This document shows, piece after piece, positions 1 through 8,209 of a stretch of 64,000 nucleotides of DNA (its first letter is position 1; every line of letters begins with the position of its first letter). The notes below the pieces were generated by a model. It ran no database searches and had not been told where the DNA came from. It saw only the letters and a program-made list of their open reading frames with translations. The DNA is from Algoriphagus algorifonticola (GTDB lineage: Bacteria; Bacteroidota; Bacteroidia; Cytophagales; Cyclobacteriaceae). The stretch spans positions 62,001-126,000 of the forward strand of contig NZ_VLOG01000008.1 in NCBI RefSeq assembly GCF_007655305.1, in the 5' to 3' direction. Made by a program: the position numbers and the translations under genes.

Positions 1-485
1 ATCTCACTCAGATTATCCAGGATAGGAACACAGTTTTTAAACCCGTCATTCAGCAATTCAGAAATGTATTGCTTGTACAACTCTCTTTTGAACCCATTGC
101 AAATAATAAAGGTATCCTTGGTGATTTTCCCTTCTGCATAAAGACTTCTCACCAAAGGAATATCGAAGGTTGAGGAAGTCTCTATATGGATATCATTTTT
201 CAAAGCTTCATTCAATACGAAGCTGAAATGAGAAGATTTGGTACAGTAGCAGTAGGTATATTTTCCTTTATAGTTATGCGTTTGAATCGCATTGTTGAAG
301 TAGGTTTTGGCATTCTGAATACTTTCAGAAATTTTGGGCAAATAGGTTAATTTTAAAGGTGTGCCATAAGTTTGGATGATCTCCATCAAGTTCACACCAT
401 TAAAAAATAACTCATTATTTTCAACATGGAACTCTTTGGTTGGAAAGTCAAAAGTCTGTTGGATCAGATCAATATATCGATTCAT
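1..485 (-). CDS. speA: Biosynthetic arginine decarboxylase, N-terminal part (cut by window edge)
   Basis: This is the N-terminal ~161 residues of a PLP-dependent arginine decarboxylase (arginine to agmatine, the first step to putrescine). I translated the minus strand from the ATG at 485. It begins MNRYIDLIQQTFDFP, then reads NGVNLMEIIQTYGTPLKLTY and NYKGKYTYCYCTKSSHFSFV, and stays open to the window edge. The GTPLKLTYLPKI block followed by a Y-C-x-K-S-S-H-F segment, where the PLP lysine of fold III decarboxylases sits, fits the Bacteroidota arginine decarboxylase family. It is divergent from an arginase, so two arginine-consuming enzymes share one intergenic region. The assignment rests on the N-terminal third only; a related ornithine or diaminopimelate decarboxylase is less likely. 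Confidence 0.72.
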   Translation of the reverse strand, partial: MNRYIDLIQQTFDFPTKEFHVENNELFFNGVNLMEIIQTYGTPLKLTYLPKISESIQNAKTYFNNAIQTHNYKGKYTYCYCTKSSHFSFVLNEALKNDIHIETSSTFDIPLVRSLYAEGKITKDTFIICNGFKRELYKQYISELLNDGFKNCVPILDNLSE

Positions 486-517
486 TTGCCTTAGTTGAAT
501 GTTTTATAATACACTTA

Positions 518-547
518 CAAAATTGGACAATAAATATGGAATTCAAA
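518..547 (-). promoter_or_regulatory. Probable Bacteroidota -33/-7 promoter for arginine decarboxylase
   Basis: On the minus strand TTTG (547-544) is followed after 18 bases by CAATTTTG (525-518). This matches the Bacteroidota consensus TTTG-N(17-23)-TAnnTTTG except for the first base of the -7 box. The implied start lies about 30 bases upstream of the ATG at 485. Confidence 0.4.
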
Positions 548-738
548 TTAAAAGCCCATAAATCCCTGAAAAAGCTCTAGGACTTCATCTTTATAAAAGA
601 GTTCAAGTTTCCTCTTTACACCTATCCAAAACCTCCTGTTTAACCTACTTGTTTGCATCCATATGAATAATAAAACTATCCCTATTTCAGAAAACCACTT
701 TATCCTTGAATTAAATGGATTAAATCAGGGGTATTAAG

Positions 739-746
739 TAGCTTTG
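739..746 (+). promoter_or_regulatory. -7 element TAGCTTTG upstream of arginase
   Basis: TAGCTTTG is an exact match to TAnnTTTG, 30 bases before the arginase ATG. No TTTG or TTG lies at the correct -33 spacing, so only half the promoter is visible. Apart from this and the decarboxylase promoter, I see nothing in the 290-base divergent spacer. Confidence 0.4.
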
Positions 747-776
747 TCGGCATAAACCCAATAAATTTTTGAGAAA

Positions 777-1727
777 ATGAGAAATATCAAACTAGTAGAA
801 GTTCGTTCTGAAATTGCAGCCGGCACCCGGGGTGCAAGTTTGGGTATAGACGCTCTCAAAATAGCTTCTCTGGATAAAAAATCAGATTTCTTTACTCAAT
901 TCGAGCCCATTAATGTGGCTGACGCGAATAATTACCTATGGAAGGGAAATAAATTTCCTCACGCCAAATACATTGACGGGGTGTATCAGGTTCTCAAAAA
1001 TGTATACAGCTCAATAGAATCTCTTCGCTTGGATAAAAAATTTCCTATTGTATTGGCAGGAGACCACTCTACTGCAGCTGGCACTATCATGGGAATCAAA
1101 GCTGCTAACCCAGAATTAAGGTTAGGAGTGGTTTGGATTGATGCTCACGCAGATCTTCATACACCTTACACCACACCTTCAGGAAATATGCACGGGATGC
1201 CTCTTGCAATGGTTTCTCAACTGGACAATAAAGAATGTCAGGTTAACCAACCAGATGAAGAAACATTGTTGTATTGGGAGAGAATCAAAAAAATAGGTGG
1301 AGATCAGCCTAAAATTGATCCTAAAGATATAGTCTTCATCTCTGTAAGAGATACCGAATCCCCGGAGGATTTCCTGATCAAAAAGCATGAAATCCGAAAC
1401 TTCAAAACCAGTGAGGTCAGAGAAAAAGGTATTAGTCAAATTGCCAACGAAACCTTAGAGATTCTCAAAGATTGCGATCAAATCTACATTTCTTTTGATG
1501 TAGACAGTTTGGATAGCTCCATTTCTGTAGGTACGGGTACTCCAGTTCCAGACGGTCTTACTGTTGAAGAAGCCATTCAGCTAAACGCAGAATTAATCAA
1601 AGATAAAAGGGTGTGTTGCTGGGAAATAGTAGAGGTAAATCCTACACTTGATACGGAAAACACCATGGCAGAAAACGCCTTTGAAGTACTCGAAGTTACC
1701 ACCAAATCCCTGGTTGAAAACTTTTAA
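777..1727 (+). CDS. Arginase family protein
   Basis: Probable arginase, hydrolysing arginine to ornithine and urea with a binuclear manganese centre. The 316 residues match the family length. The metal ligands are visible as GDHS (His97), WIDAHAD (Asp122, His124, Asp126) and SFDVDSLD (Asp241, Asp243). SPSGN-like PSGNMHGMP and GTGTPVPDGLT fit arginase better than agmatinase or formimidoylglutamase. The ATG follows a -7 box at 739. The neighbour on the other strand is arginine decarboxylase and the next gene downstream is argS, so three arginine-using genes are clustered. Substrate was inferred from motifs; agmatine is the main alternative because the neighbouring decarboxylase would make it. 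Confidence 0.85.
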   Translation: MRNIKLVEVRSEIAAGTRGASLGIDALKIASLDKKSDFFTQFEPINVADANNYLWKGNKFPHAKYIDGVYQVLKNVYSSIESLRLDKKFPIVLAGDHSTAAGTIMGIKAANPELRLGVVWIDAHADLHTPYTTPSGNMHGMPLAMVSQLDNKECQVNQPDEETLLYWERIKKIGGDQPKIDPKDIVFISVRDTESPEDFLIKKHEIRNFKTSEVREKGISQIANETLEILKDCDQIYISFDVDSLDSSISVGTGTPVPDGLTVEEAIQLNAELIKDKRVCCWEIVEVNPTLDTENTMAENAFEVLEVTTKSLVENF

Positions 1728-1925
1728 ATGAGTTGAAACACTAAGGTAAAAGAGTGAATCTAGTAGGAATAATAAATGGCTAAAATCGATTATGTGAAAT
1801 CGTCATTTTGATGCTTTTTATTTCAATCTTCAAAACAATCGATGCTGAGAAAATTTTAAACAGGGTGAAGATTAAAGTTTGCTGTTTTACCAGTTGACAA
1901 TAGGTTGTATACATTCTAAAAAAAA

Positions 1926-1952
1926 TCTTTGCGTACCTTCGCGTTCTTTGCG
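1926..1952 (+). repeat. Three near-identical CTTTGCG units upstream of argS
   Basis: CTTTGCG (1927-1933), CTTCGCG (1937-1943) and CTTTGCG (1946-1952) are spaced 9-10 bases apart just before the argS start. The middle part TACCTTCG resembles a -7 box with one mismatch. Function is unknown; it may be promoter or leader sequence. The rest of 1728-1969 shows nothing recognisable. Confidence 0.3.
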
Positions 1953-1969
1953 ATTAGGTTAACAAAATC

Positions 1970-3760
1970 ATGAATATTCAAGAAAATATCCTCTCAGGCA
2001 TACAACAAGCCTTTCAAAATATCTTCAATCACGATCTAGCAGTAGATCAACTGAGTTTGGCGCCCACCAGAAAGGAATTTGAAGGAACTTACACATTTGT
2101 GGTTTTCCCATTTCTGAAAATCAGCCAAACGACTCCTGAAAACACAGCCAACCAAATTGGTGAATATCTTAAGGCAAATGTCAGTGAGGTTGCTGATTTC
2201 AATGTGGTCAAAGGATTCCTGAACTTAGTTTTGAATGAAAACTCCTGGCTGGATATTTTTCAAAAAATTTATTCCAATCCAAGTTTAGGGCAGCTTCCTT
2301 CCAATGGGCAAAAAGTAATGGTGGAGTACTCCTCTCCCAACACCAATAAGCCACTTCATTTGGGCCATCTTAGAAATAACTTTTTGGGCTTTTCAGTTGC
2401 GGAAATCCTCAAAGCAAATGGCTACGAGGTGATCAAAGCCAACTTGGTCAATGATCGGGGAATTCATATTTGTAAGTCCATGGTGGCTTACCTGCATTTT
2501 GGAAATGGAGAGAGTCCTGAAACCTCAAGGTTAAAGGGAGATCATTTGGCAGGGAAATATTATGTGCTTTTTGATAAGGAATACAAATCCCAGATCAAAG
2601 TCTTGATAGAGCAAGGTCAAAGTGAAGAAGAGGCAAAGAAAAACGCCCCTATCCTTTTGGAAGCACAGGAAATGCTCAGAAAGTGGGAAGCTAATGATCC
2701 TGATGTCGTTAGTCTTTGGAAGCAAATGAATACTTGGGTATATGCAGGATTTGACACCACATATACCAAAATGGGAGTTGACTTTGATAAATTCTACTAT
2801 GAATCCGACACCTATTTATTAGGGAAAGATATTGTAGAAGAAGGTTTAAAAAAAGGTGTGTTCTTCAAAAAAGAAAATGGCTCTGTTTGGGTCGATTTGA
2901 CTGATGAAGGCTTGGACGAAAAGCTTGTTTTGAGAGGTGACGGAACTTCCGTTTATATCACTCAAGACATGGGTACAGCAGACTTGAAGTACAATGATTT
3001 TCAAATAGATAAATCGGTATATGTGGTTGGAAATGAGCAAGATTATCACTTTGATGTCTTGTTCAAAATCATGCGTAAACTGGGCAGACCTTATGGACCC
3101 GGGCTTTATCATCTTTCCTACGGGATGGTAGATCTGCCTACAGGTAAAATGAAATCTCGAGAAGGTACAGTAGTGGATGCCGATGACTTGATGCAGGAAA
3201 TGATTGACACTGCAGAATCTCATACCAAGGAATTAGGGAAAATTGAAGGGTTTACTAGCGAGCAAGCAGCTGAACTGTATGAGATATTGGGACTTGGCGC
3301 TTTGAAATATTTTCTATTGAAAGTGGATCCTAAAAAACGAATGCTCTTCAACCCTCAAGAGTCCATCGAATTTCAGGGAAATACTGGCCCATTCATTCAA
3401 TATTCACATGCAAGAATTGCATCTATTTTAAGAAAAGCAGATCAGCTGGGAGTAAATTATCAAAACCCTGATTTTAGTAGCGTGAGCAAGATTGAAGAAT
3501 CGGAATCTGCTTTGATATTCTTATTGAATGATTTTGAAAAGAAAATCAAGCAGGCTGGTGAAGATTACGCTCCATCCATCATGGCTCAATATCTTTTTGA
3601 TTTGGCCAAGGAGTATAACCGCTTCTATGCTGACCTTCCGATATTTAATGAAAATGACACAAATATTTTGACATTTAGAGTTGCCCTTTCTTCACTTACA
3701 GCTCAAACAATCAAAAAAGGAATGAGTTTGCTAGGCATAGCAGTACCTGAACGAATGTAA
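1970..3760 (+). CDS. argS: Arginyl-tRNA synthetase
   Basis: Class I aminoacyl-tRNA synthetase that charges tRNA-Arg. At 596 residues it has the usual ArgRS length. The N-terminal additional domain covers about residues 1-110, followed by SSPNTNKPLHLGHLRN with the HIGH-type motif HLGH at 130-133. GKMKSREGTVVDADDL is the KMSKS-equivalent loop. The C-terminus contains the helical anticodon-binding (DALR) domain, with the typical QYSHARIASILRK segment before it. It ends one base before the next gene's ATG, so the peroxidase lipoprotein and probably menA are co-transcribed with it. Confidence 0.97.
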   Translation: MNIQENILSGIQQAFQNIFNHDLAVDQLSLAPTRKEFEGTYTFVVFPFLKISQTTPENTANQIGEYLKANVSEVADFNVVKGFLNLVLNENSWLDIFQKIYSNPSLGQLPSNGQKVMVEYSSPNTNKPLHLGHLRNNFLGFSVAEILKANGYEVIKANLVNDRGIHICKSMVAYLHFGNGESPETSRLKGDHLAGKYYVLFDKEYKSQIKVLIEQGQSEEEAKKNAPILLEAQEMLRKWEANDPDVVSLWKQMNTWVYAGFDTTYTKMGVDFDKFYYESDTYLLGKDIVEEGLKKGVFFKKENGSVWVDLTDEGLDEKLVLRGDGTSVYITQDMGTADLKYNDFQIDKSVYVVGNEQDYHFDVLFKIMRKLGRPYGPGLYHLSYGMVDLPTGKMKSREGTVVDADDLMQEMIDTAESHTKELGKIEGFTSEQAAELYEILGLGALKYFLLKVDPKKRMLFNPQESIEFQGNTGPFIQYSHARIASILRKADQLGVNYQNPDFSSVSKIEESESALIFLLNDFEKKIKQAGEDYAPSIMAQYLFDLAKEYNRFYADLPIFNENDTNILTFRVALSSLTAQTIKKGMSLLGIAVPERM

Positions 3761-3761
3761 T

Positions 3762-4352
3762 ATGAAAAGCATCTTCTACCTTCTCTTAGCTTTAGTTCTA
3801 CTTTCCTGTGGGAAAACATTAGAAAGACCTGAGCATTTGAAAGCAGGAATGATGACACTAAACAATACCTCTATGGAAAGTTCATTCTATGATTTTAAAC
3901 TCAAAAACATTGACGGAAAAGAGGTTGATTTCAGTCAATATAAGGGCAAAAAAGTATTGATTGTCAATGTGGCTTCTAAATGCGGCTATACTCCTCAGTA
4001 TGAGTCATTGCAGGAATTACACGAAAACTTCGGAGATAAAATCGCAATTCTGGCTTTTCCGGCTAATAATTTTGGTGGACAAGAACCTGGATCTAATGAG
4101 GAAATCAAGGAGTTTTGTACAACCAATTATGGAGTAAGTTTCCCTGTTTTTGAAAAAATATCTGTAAAAGGTTTCGATAAACACCCTTTGTACAGATGGC
4201 TTTCTGACGAAAAACTAAACGGATGGAACAATCAGGAACCAACATGGAATTTCTGTAAATACTACATCAATGATCAGGGAGAATTAATGAAGTTTTTCCC
4301 TTCTTCCGTGAATCCTTTAGATGAAGAAATCATTTCATTGGTAGAAGCATAA
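3762..4352 (+). CDS. Glutathione peroxidase-family lipoprotein
   Basis: Thiol peroxidase of the glutathione peroxidase family, probably thioredoxin-dependent and anchored to a membrane facing the periplasm. The N-terminus has a signal peptide with lipobox LLSC (Cys16). The peroxidatic cysteine is Cys74 in NVASKCGYTPQY. The other tetrad members are Gln107 (FGGQEPGS) and Trp162-Asn163 (TWNF). Cys119 (EFC) is at the position of the resolving cysteine in the non-selenium, thioredoxin-using members. It starts one base after argS stops, which suggests translational coupling. An extracytoplasmic form is less usual than the cytosolic one. Confidence 0.88.
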   Translation: MKSIFYLLLALVLLSCGKTLERPEHLKAGMMTLNNTSMESSFYDFKLKNIDGKEVDFSQYKGKKVLIVNVASKCGYTPQYESLQELHENFGDKIAILAFPANNFGGQEPGSNEEIKEFCTTNYGVSFPVFEKISVKGFDKHPLYRWLSDEKLNGWNNQEPTWNFCKYYINDQGELMKFFPSSVNPLDEEIISLVEA

Positions 4353-4361
4353 TCTAGATTT

Positions 4362-5270
4362 GTGAAAAGAGAAATTAGCACAAAAAAAGAAGCCTGGCTG
4401 CATGCAGTCAGGCTTCGTACTTTACCCTTAGCGCTTGCGAGCATATTCGCAGGTTCTTTTATTGCCGCATGGCAAAACTCATTTCGTTGGGAAATATTAG
4501 TCTTGGCTTCCTTAACCACTGTTTTTCTCCAAATCCTATCTAACCTCTCCAATGATTACGGAGATTCTGTGCATGGCGCAGACTCGATCGATCGCCAAGG
4601 ACCAGTTAGAGCGGTCCAATCAGGGCTAATCACCCTGCCTGAAATGAAAAAAGCAATGTATCTATTTGGAGCTTTATCATTGATTTCAGGCCTTTCCCTT
4701 CTGTATTTGGCCGTTCAAGATTTGCAGATTTTCTTGCTTTTCCTAGGTTTGGGTTTGGCAGCAATTTGGGCATCCATCACTTATACTTCCGGTAAAAACC
4801 CATATGGCTATGCTGGTCTGGGAGATCTTTCAGTATTTATATTTTTTGGCTTATTAGGGGTACTTGGGACATATTTTCTCCATACCTATAGTAGCAATAA
4901 TTTAGCTGTATTGATTGCGGTAGCTTTAGGTTTTTTCAGTACGGCAGTTTTGAATATTAATAATATCAGGGATATAGATTCTGATAAGCTAGCAGGGAAA
5001 AAGTCAATTCCTGTCAGAATCGGGAGAAGCAATGCAGTGAAGTACAATTGGTCTTTGATAATATTGGGAAACTTGGCTCTACTTTGGTTTGTAATTCATT
5101 CTAATGAATGGTTTTCACTCATTGCACTTCTAGCAAGTATCTTAATGATTAAGGTAGCCCGAGGAGTTCAAGTAGCCAAATCAGCTCAGGAAACTGACCC
5201 TTATCTCAAAAAAATGGCAATTAGTACCCTATTTTGGGTAGTTCTTTTTGGGATTGGGTTACTTTTTTAG
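4362..5270 (+). CDS. menA: 1,4-dihydroxy-2-naphthoate polyprenyltransferase
   Basis: UbiA-family integral membrane prenyltransferase that attaches the isoprenoid tail to 1,4-dihydroxy-2-naphthoate in menaquinone synthesis. The first Asp-rich motif is NDYGDSVHGAD, followed by GPVRAVQSGLI, a MenA signature. The second, NNIRDIDSDKLAGKKSIPVRIG, binds the second Mg-diphosphate. About eight hydrophobic helices fill the 302 residues. The start is GTG; the downstream residues KREISTKKEAWLHAVRLRTLPLA are the conserved family N-terminus, so this start is sound. It sits nine bases after the peroxidase gene. Confidence 0.95.
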   Translation: MKREISTKKEAWLHAVRLRTLPLALASIFAGSFIAAWQNSFRWEILVLASLTTVFLQILSNLSNDYGDSVHGADSIDRQGPVRAVQSGLITLPEMKKAMYLFGALSLISGLSLLYLAVQDLQIFLLFLGLGLAAIWASITYTSGKNPYGYAGLGDLSVFIFFGLLGVLGTYFLHTYSSNNLAVLIAVALGFFSTAVLNINNIRDIDSDKLAGKKSIPVRIGRSNAVKYNWSLIILGNLALLWFVIHSNEWFSLIALLASILMIKVARGVQVAKSAQETDPYLKKMAISTLFWVVLFGIGLLF

Positions 5271-5305
5271 TAAAAGCTGATAAAAGTCCTTTTATGGTCT
5301 CGATT

Positions 5306-5324
5306 TTATGCTAATTTGGCATAA
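5306..5324. repeat. Short inverted repeat before the universal stress gene
   Basis: TTATGC (5306-5311) and GCATAA (5319-5324) form a perfect 6-bp inverted repeat around TAATTTG, 20 bases upstream of the universal stress protein start. The loop resembles a -7 element that is one base short. It could be an operator, but chance is also plausible. Confidence 0.25.
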
Positions 5325-5344
5325 TACAATAACTCTTTTTGACC

Positions 5345-6196
5345 ATGACAAAAGTACTCGTACCCTACGACTTCTCAGAACAAGCCCAATATGCACTGGA
5401 TTTCACCACTAATCTGGCTGCGAAATTGGACAATATTACTGTGGAAGTGCTTCACGTTCTCGAAATCCCAACCAACTCAAGCCTTGGTACAATGGGTGGA
5501 GGCGAAATGATGCCTGAAATAGAAAACCAGATTTTCTTCGTGGAATTAACGGAACGAAGGAAAAAACAAATGAAAGAACTGGAAGAGAAATTCAAATCCC
5601 AAAAATTTGAATTCAAAACCAAGTTAAAACTTGGAAATGCCTTTCAGGCAATCAGTGAATCCATTAATGAAGAAAAACCAGATCTGGTTGTGATGGGGTC
5701 AAAAGGCTCTTCCGGCTTGGAGGAGGTCTTGGTGGGGTCGAATACCGAAAAAGTGGTAAGAAATGCCAAATGCCCTGTAGTCACCATCAAGTCTCCAGTT
5801 GATCCTAAGGATTTGAAAAAAATTGTTTTTGCCAGTGATTTCAGAGAAAATTCAGATGAAGTTGCGGCAAGAATCAAAAGGCTGCAAAAATTATTTGGAG
5901 CTGAACTCTACTTGGTCAATGTAAATACACCTGGCAGCTTTGAAACTACCAGAGAATCAATCGCCAGAATCAAGCATTACGTCAAGAAATATAGCTTCGA
6001 AAACGTCAAAGCTGAGATTTACAACTCTTCATCTGAGGAATCAGGAATCATTGAGTTTGCCGAAGACATCGATGCGGATTTGATTGCAATGGCAACTCAT
6101 GGCAGAACAGGTTTCTTGCATTTAATCACCGGAAGCATTGCAGAAGACGTGGTCAATCACGCCAAAAGACCAGTTTGGACATTTCGGGCTGAGTAA
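5345..6196 (+). CDS. Tandem universal stress protein (two UspA domains)
   Basis: Cytoplasmic stress protein with two UspA folds in tandem, residues about 1-145 and 152-283. Each keeps the ATP-binding signature G-x2-G-x9-G-S: GSKGSSGLEEVLVGSNTEKVV in the first, with THGRTGFLHLITGS in the second, so both halves may bind nucleotide. I start it at ATG 5345; a TTG two codons upstream (5339) is possible but less likely. A terminator lies directly downstream at 6212, so it is probably monocistronic. The substrate or partner is unknown, as for most Usp proteins. Confidence 0.9.
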   Translation: MTKVLVPYDFSEQAQYALDFTTNLAAKLDNITVEVLHVLEIPTNSSLGTMGGGEMMPEIENQIFFVELTERRKKQMKELEEKFKSQKFEFKTKLKLGNAFQAISESINEEKPDLVVMGSKGSSGLEEVLVGSNTEKVVRNAKCPVVTIKSPVDPKDLKKIVFASDFRENSDEVAARIKRLQKLFGAELYLVNVNTPGSFETTRESIARIKHYVKKYSFENVKAEIYNSSSEESGIIEFAEDIDADLIAMATHGRTGFLHLITGSIAEDVVNHAKRPVWTFRAE

Positions 6197-6211
6197 AAAA
6201 ACAAGTAAATT

Positions 6212-6236
6212 GCCTGCATAAAAGCAGGCTTTTTTA
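6212..6236 (+). terminator. Rho-independent terminator after the Usp gene
   Basis: GCCTGC (6212-6217), loop ATAAAA, GCAGGC (6224-6229), then TTTTTT. This is a clear hairpin with a T-tract, ending eight bases before the SUI1 start. Confidence 0.85.
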
Positions 6237-6243
6237 TTGAATT

Positions 6244-6597
6244 ATGGGAAGAAAAAACAACGATTGGAAAAAAAGAGACGGAGTAGTATACTCCACAAGC
6301 GACAACTTTGATTACAATTATGAAGAAGATGGAGCACAGGAAACGCTCCCTCCTGCTCAACAAAACCTGAAGGTAATGTTGGACAAAAAAGCACGTGGAG
6401 GAAAACAGGTGACTCTGATTGAAGGCTTTATTGGAACTGAGGATGATCTTAAGGATTTAGGGAAAATGCTCAAGACCAAATGTGGTGTCGGGGGCTCTGC
6501 AAAAGATGGAGAAATCTTAATCCAAGGTGACCATCGAGACAAAGTCGTACAAGTTTTACAAAGTGCCGGATACAAAGCAAAAAGATCCGGTGGCTGA
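6244..6597 (+). CDS. SUI1/eIF1-like translation factor (YciH family)
   Basis: Small (117 aa) bacterial homologue of eukaryotic initiation factor eIF1. The SUI1 domain fills residues about 40-115: [12 protein letters not shown], then [26 protein letters not shown] and [16 protein letters not shown], the standard family blocks. In E. coli the homologue YciH is non-essential and is proposed to act on initiation fidelity or on translation under stress. The N-terminal 40 residues are charged and probably disordered. Translation starts eight bases after the Usp terminator, so its promoter must lie inside or overlap that region. Confidence 0.9.
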   Translation: MGRKNNDWKKRDGVVYSTSDNFDYNYEEDGAQETLPPAQQNLKVMLDKKARGGKQVTLIEGFIGTEDDLKDLGKMLKTKCGVGGSAKDGEILIQGDHRDKVVQVLQSAGYKAKRSGG

Positions 6598-6686
6598 TTA
6601 TTGAATTTTACATCTTATAAAATAACTGAGCAAAATAAACTCAGACCTACATATCTCTCACTACCTACCTAGCAATAACCCAGATC

Positions 6687-7955
6687 ATGAAAACATCCCT
6701 TTCTCCCCTAGTTATCATCCTTCTTCTTCTATCTTTCTGTAGTCCCAAAGAAGAAACGAAAACAGAATTCTGGGTTGACCAGACCGTCAAAAATCGAATT
6801 GACTCTACACTCAATAGCTTTGTGGAGTCTGGAAATGTAGCAGGAATTTCAGCCTTGGTTTATGAAAAAGGCGAGGAAGTCTATTTCAACGCCTTTGGGT
6901 ATGCTGATAGAGAAGCTGGTGTTCCTATGGACAGAAACACCATCGTGAAAATATATTCCATGACCAAGCCTGTCACTGGAGTAGCTTTGATGTCTCTGTA
7001 TGAAGAAGGAAAGTTTCAGTTGGATGATCCGCTTGAAATGTATTTACCGGAATTTTCAGATATGAAGGTTTATCAAGGGGTTGAAAAAGATGGAAAAATG
7101 ATTTTGGTTGATGCAGAAAGACCTATCAGCATCAGGGATATAACCCGTCATACTGCAGGCTTTCCAAATAGAAATGATATCCCAGGACTTAGTGAGGTCA
7201 TGGCTGAAAAAGATGCGAGAAGTTTTAATAATACCCTAGCCAGTATGGCTCAAAAAATGGGTAGCACACCTTTATGGTTTCACCCGGGAACCCAGTGGGA
7301 ATACGGCCTTTCTGTGGATGTGCAGGCATATTTGGTAGAAAAAATAGCAGGAGTTCCATACAAGGAATATGTTCAACAAACTATTCTGGATCCCCTGGGA
7401 ATGAATGAAACACAATATTACGTCCCTGAAAATCTCAGAAATAGAGTGGCCGCAATGTATAATCGAACTGGAGAAGGTCAATTGGAAAGAATAGTGGACT
7501 CTGTAGCTCATGAATTTAATTTCAATGAATGGCCACTGACTCCAGGAGGTTTTGGATTGACGAGTACATTGGACGATTACATGAAATTTGCTCAGATGCT
7601 GGTAAATAATGGAAGCTACAAAGGGGTACAAATCCTAGAACCAGAGACGATCAAATTGATGAGTACTGACCACTTACCAGATTCAATTACTGAGAAATCT
7701 TGGCTTCCAAGCAAAGGAAATGTAGGGTTTGGGATTGATTTTGCAGTAAGAAAAGCGCCACCTTCCGATGAAAAGGAAAATAATGGGGTGGTAGGAGAAT
7801 TCTTCTGGGACGGAGCTGCAAGTACCCTGTTTTGGGTAGATCCTGTCAATGAAATAACCGCAGTGCTATTTGTGCAACTTTTCCCGTATGATGGAATCGG
7901 TTTACACAAAAAGTTCAGAGATGCAGTTTACGGGTCATATAAAGCCCCGAATTAA
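6687..7955 (+). CDS. Serine hydrolase lipoprotein (beta-lactamase/class C fold)
   Basis: Exported serine hydrolase of the beta-lactamase-related (PF00144) group, which includes esterases and D-amino-acid peptidases. The signal peptide ends in a lipobox LLSFC (Cys18). The nucleophile motif S-x-x-K is S91-M-T-K94 in IYSMTKPVTG. The usual Y-x-N/S tyrosine motif is represented by EYGLSVDV, which lacks the Asn. VGEFFWDGAASTLFWVDP covers the region of the third (K/H)-x-G motif as WDGAAS. The substrate cannot be read from sequence and true beta-lactamase activity is not implied. It lies just upstream of the his promoter and is not part of that operon. Confidence 0.85.
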   Translation: MKTSLSPLVIILLLLSFCSPKEETKTEFWVDQTVKNRIDSTLNSFVESGNVAGISALVYEKGEEVYFNAFGYADREAGVPMDRNTIVKIYSMTKPVTGVALMSLYEEGKFQLDDPLEMYLPEFSDMKVYQGVEKDGKMILVDAERPISIRDITRHTAGFPNRNDIPGLSEVMAEKDARSFNNTLASMAQKMGSTPLWFHPGTQWEYGLSVDVQAYLVEKIAGVPYKEYVQQTILDPLGMNETQYYVPENLRNRVAAMYNRTGEGQLERIVDSVAHEFNFNEWPLTPGGFGLTSTLDDYMKFAQMLVNNGSYKGVQILEPETIKLMSTDHLPDSITEKSWLPSKGNVGFGIDFAVRKAPPSDEKENNGVVGEFFWDGAASTLFWVDPVNEITAVLFVQLFPYDGIGLHKKFRDAVYGSYKAPN

Positions 7956-7982
7956 TTCAAAAAAACGAAAACTATCTTCAGG

Positions 7983-8013
7983 TTTGGATGTTTTAATTCC
8001 GTGCTTAACTTTG
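7983..8013 (+). promoter_or_regulatory. his operon promoter, complete -33/-7 match
   Basis: TTTG (7983-7986), 19 bases, then TAACTTTG (8006-8013). This is a full match to the Bacteroidota consensus TTTG-N(17-23)-TAnnTTTG. Transcription should begin near 8018, only about five bases before the leader-peptide ATG at 8023, which independently supports the leader ORF. Confidence 0.7.
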
Positions 8014-8022
8014 CCATTAGAA

Positions 8023-8106
8023 ATGAACATCCAAACCACATATTTTACTTTTAGAGCAGCAGGCCACATGAGCCATTTGTTGCATCATTTCCATCATTCC
8101 TCTTGA
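8023..8106 (+). CDS. hisL: his operon leader peptide (27 aa, His-rich)
   Basis: A 27-residue ORF directly behind the his promoter, ending in HMSHLLHHFHHSS. Six of the last 13 residues are histidine (codons at 8065, 8074, 8083, 8086, 8092 and 8095), and four of them fall within 15 bases just before the stop. Histidine-codon clusters immediately upstream of hisG are the hallmark of ribosome-mediated attenuation: low charged tRNA-His stalls the ribosome and changes folding of the leader RNA. The stop codon (8104-8106) sits inside a perfect stem, and a strong hairpin follows at 8132. The predicted 5' UTR is only about five bases, so translation may be near-leaderless. Confidence 0.82.
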   Translation: MNIQTTYFTFRAAGHMSHLLHHFHHSS

Positions 8107-8113
8107 GAGGAAT
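8096..8113 (+). promoter_or_regulatory. Leader stem spanning the hisL stop codon
   Basis: ATTCCTCT (8096-8103) and AGAGGAAT (8106-8113) are perfect complements around the stop codon. Because the loop must open by at least one pair, a 7-bp stem with a four-base loop is realistic. A ribosome finishing the leader would cover it, whereas one stalled on the histidine codons could leave it free, so it may be a switching or pausing element. Confidence 0.5.
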
Positions 8114-8131
8114 TATTTTACACACCCACCC

Positions 8132-8165
8132 GGTGACGCCGATGACAGGGATTCGGCCTTTCACC
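8132..8165 (+). terminator. Probable his attenuator hairpin
   Basis: GGTGA-c-GCCGA (8132-8142) pairs with TCGGC-ctt-TCACC (8153-8165) around a ten-base loop, giving two 5-bp helices with a small bulge. It is 25 bases after the leader stop and 45 bases before hisG. The following bases AAAATTTATTAC are A/T-rich but not a classical T-run, so intrinsic termination is inferred and I could not identify the antiterminator with confidence. Confidence 0.5.
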
Positions 8166-8209
8166 AAAATTTATTACAAGCCTTTTATTTCTTAGCTTAA
8201 CTTGCTACC

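Noticed and set aside
5339-5344. TTG start for the universal stress protein
   Set aside because: An ATG two codons later gives the same protein with the usual start codon.
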